Assembly (NCBI RefSeq): GCF_029024925.1
Contig: NZ_CP118962.1
Span: 62,001 to 126,000 of the forward strand
DNA from: Enterococcus faecalis
GTDB taxonomy: Bacteria > Bacillota > Bacilli > Lactobacillales > Enterococcaceae
Direction of reading: 5' to 3'
DNA: 64,000 nucleotides
Numbering within the stretch: the first letter of the stretch is position 1; each line of letters opens with the position of its first letter. A program made the translations under genes and the position numbers. Shown here in pieces: positions 63,973 to 64,000 of this stretch. The notes beneath the pieces were generated by a model that was given only the letters and a program-made list of their open reading frames with translations, made no database searches and was not told the origin of the DNA.

Positions 63973-64000
63973 ACAGTAGAAGAAACAAACGTCAGCTGGC

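Overview
The window reads as a piece of a low-GC Firmicutes chromosome that I recognise as Enterococcus faecalis, on the origin-proximal side of the genome. The gene set and order support this: purR-glmU, a sortase-anchored double 5'-nucleotidase, a pheromone-binding-type lipoprotein, ruvAB, ers, the gls24 stress operon, Mga-type regulators beside LPXTG adhesins, the arcABC-arcR-arcD arginine deiminase cluster, and the two-domain glycosidase EndoE. Two close matches to the chromosome partition site parS (15354-15369 and 26136-26151) fit an origin-proximal position. The species call rests on recognition, not on a database search.

Layout. 1-4000: the end of a zinc-type ABC transporter (adcC fragment, adcB), purR and glmU. 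4000-15230: a wall-anchored nucleotidase, a peptide-binding lipoprotein, a flavin monooxygenase pair on the minus strand, an Abi-type (phage abortive infection) gene, ruvAB and an unknown protein. 15230-20830: nanE, a secreted GH63 glycosidase, a candidate 15-codon peptide gene facing an Rgg-like regulator that is split by a T10 tract, and ers. 21100-26000: the gls24 general stress operon and an Ers-box-preceded MFS transporter. 26150-42400: a surface-protein island with three Mga-type regulators, a very large Cna-B adhesin broken by a one-base frameshift, and a beta-helix LPXTG protein with a 45-bp repeat tract. 42500-50250: a formate/nitrite channel, an Ig-repeat lipoprotein, and a serine-catabolism operon (regulator, EIIC-like transporter, sdaAB, sdaAA, serS). 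50360-57400: two divergent ArgR-type regulators and the arginine deiminase pathway. 57490-59700: an ArsR-type regulator between a DJ-1-like protein and a quinone reductase. 59900-64000: EndoE and a protein made of three fused RidA domains.

How the genes fit together. Most of the window serves host-associated life. Extracellular hydrolases (nucleotidase, GH63, EndoE) release nucleosides and sugars; nanE, the serine dehydratase and the arginine deiminase route use amino sugars and amino acids; and surface adhesins sit beside their likely activators. Candidate catabolite (cre) sites precede arcA, endoE and the GH63 gene. Ers boxes precede ers and the MFS gene.

The least explained and most interesting region is 18714-20133. 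It holds a strong minus-strand promoter and ribosome binding site driving a 15-residue hydrophobic peptide, divergent from an Rgg-like peptide-responsive regulator whose reading frame is switched off by a T10 homopolymer. This looks like a peptide-pheromone circuit with a possible phase switch. The triple RidA fusion, the serine operon with its own seryl-tRNA synthetase, and the frameshifted giant adhesin are the other main points. I saw no tRNA, rRNA, CRISPR array or insertion sequence.
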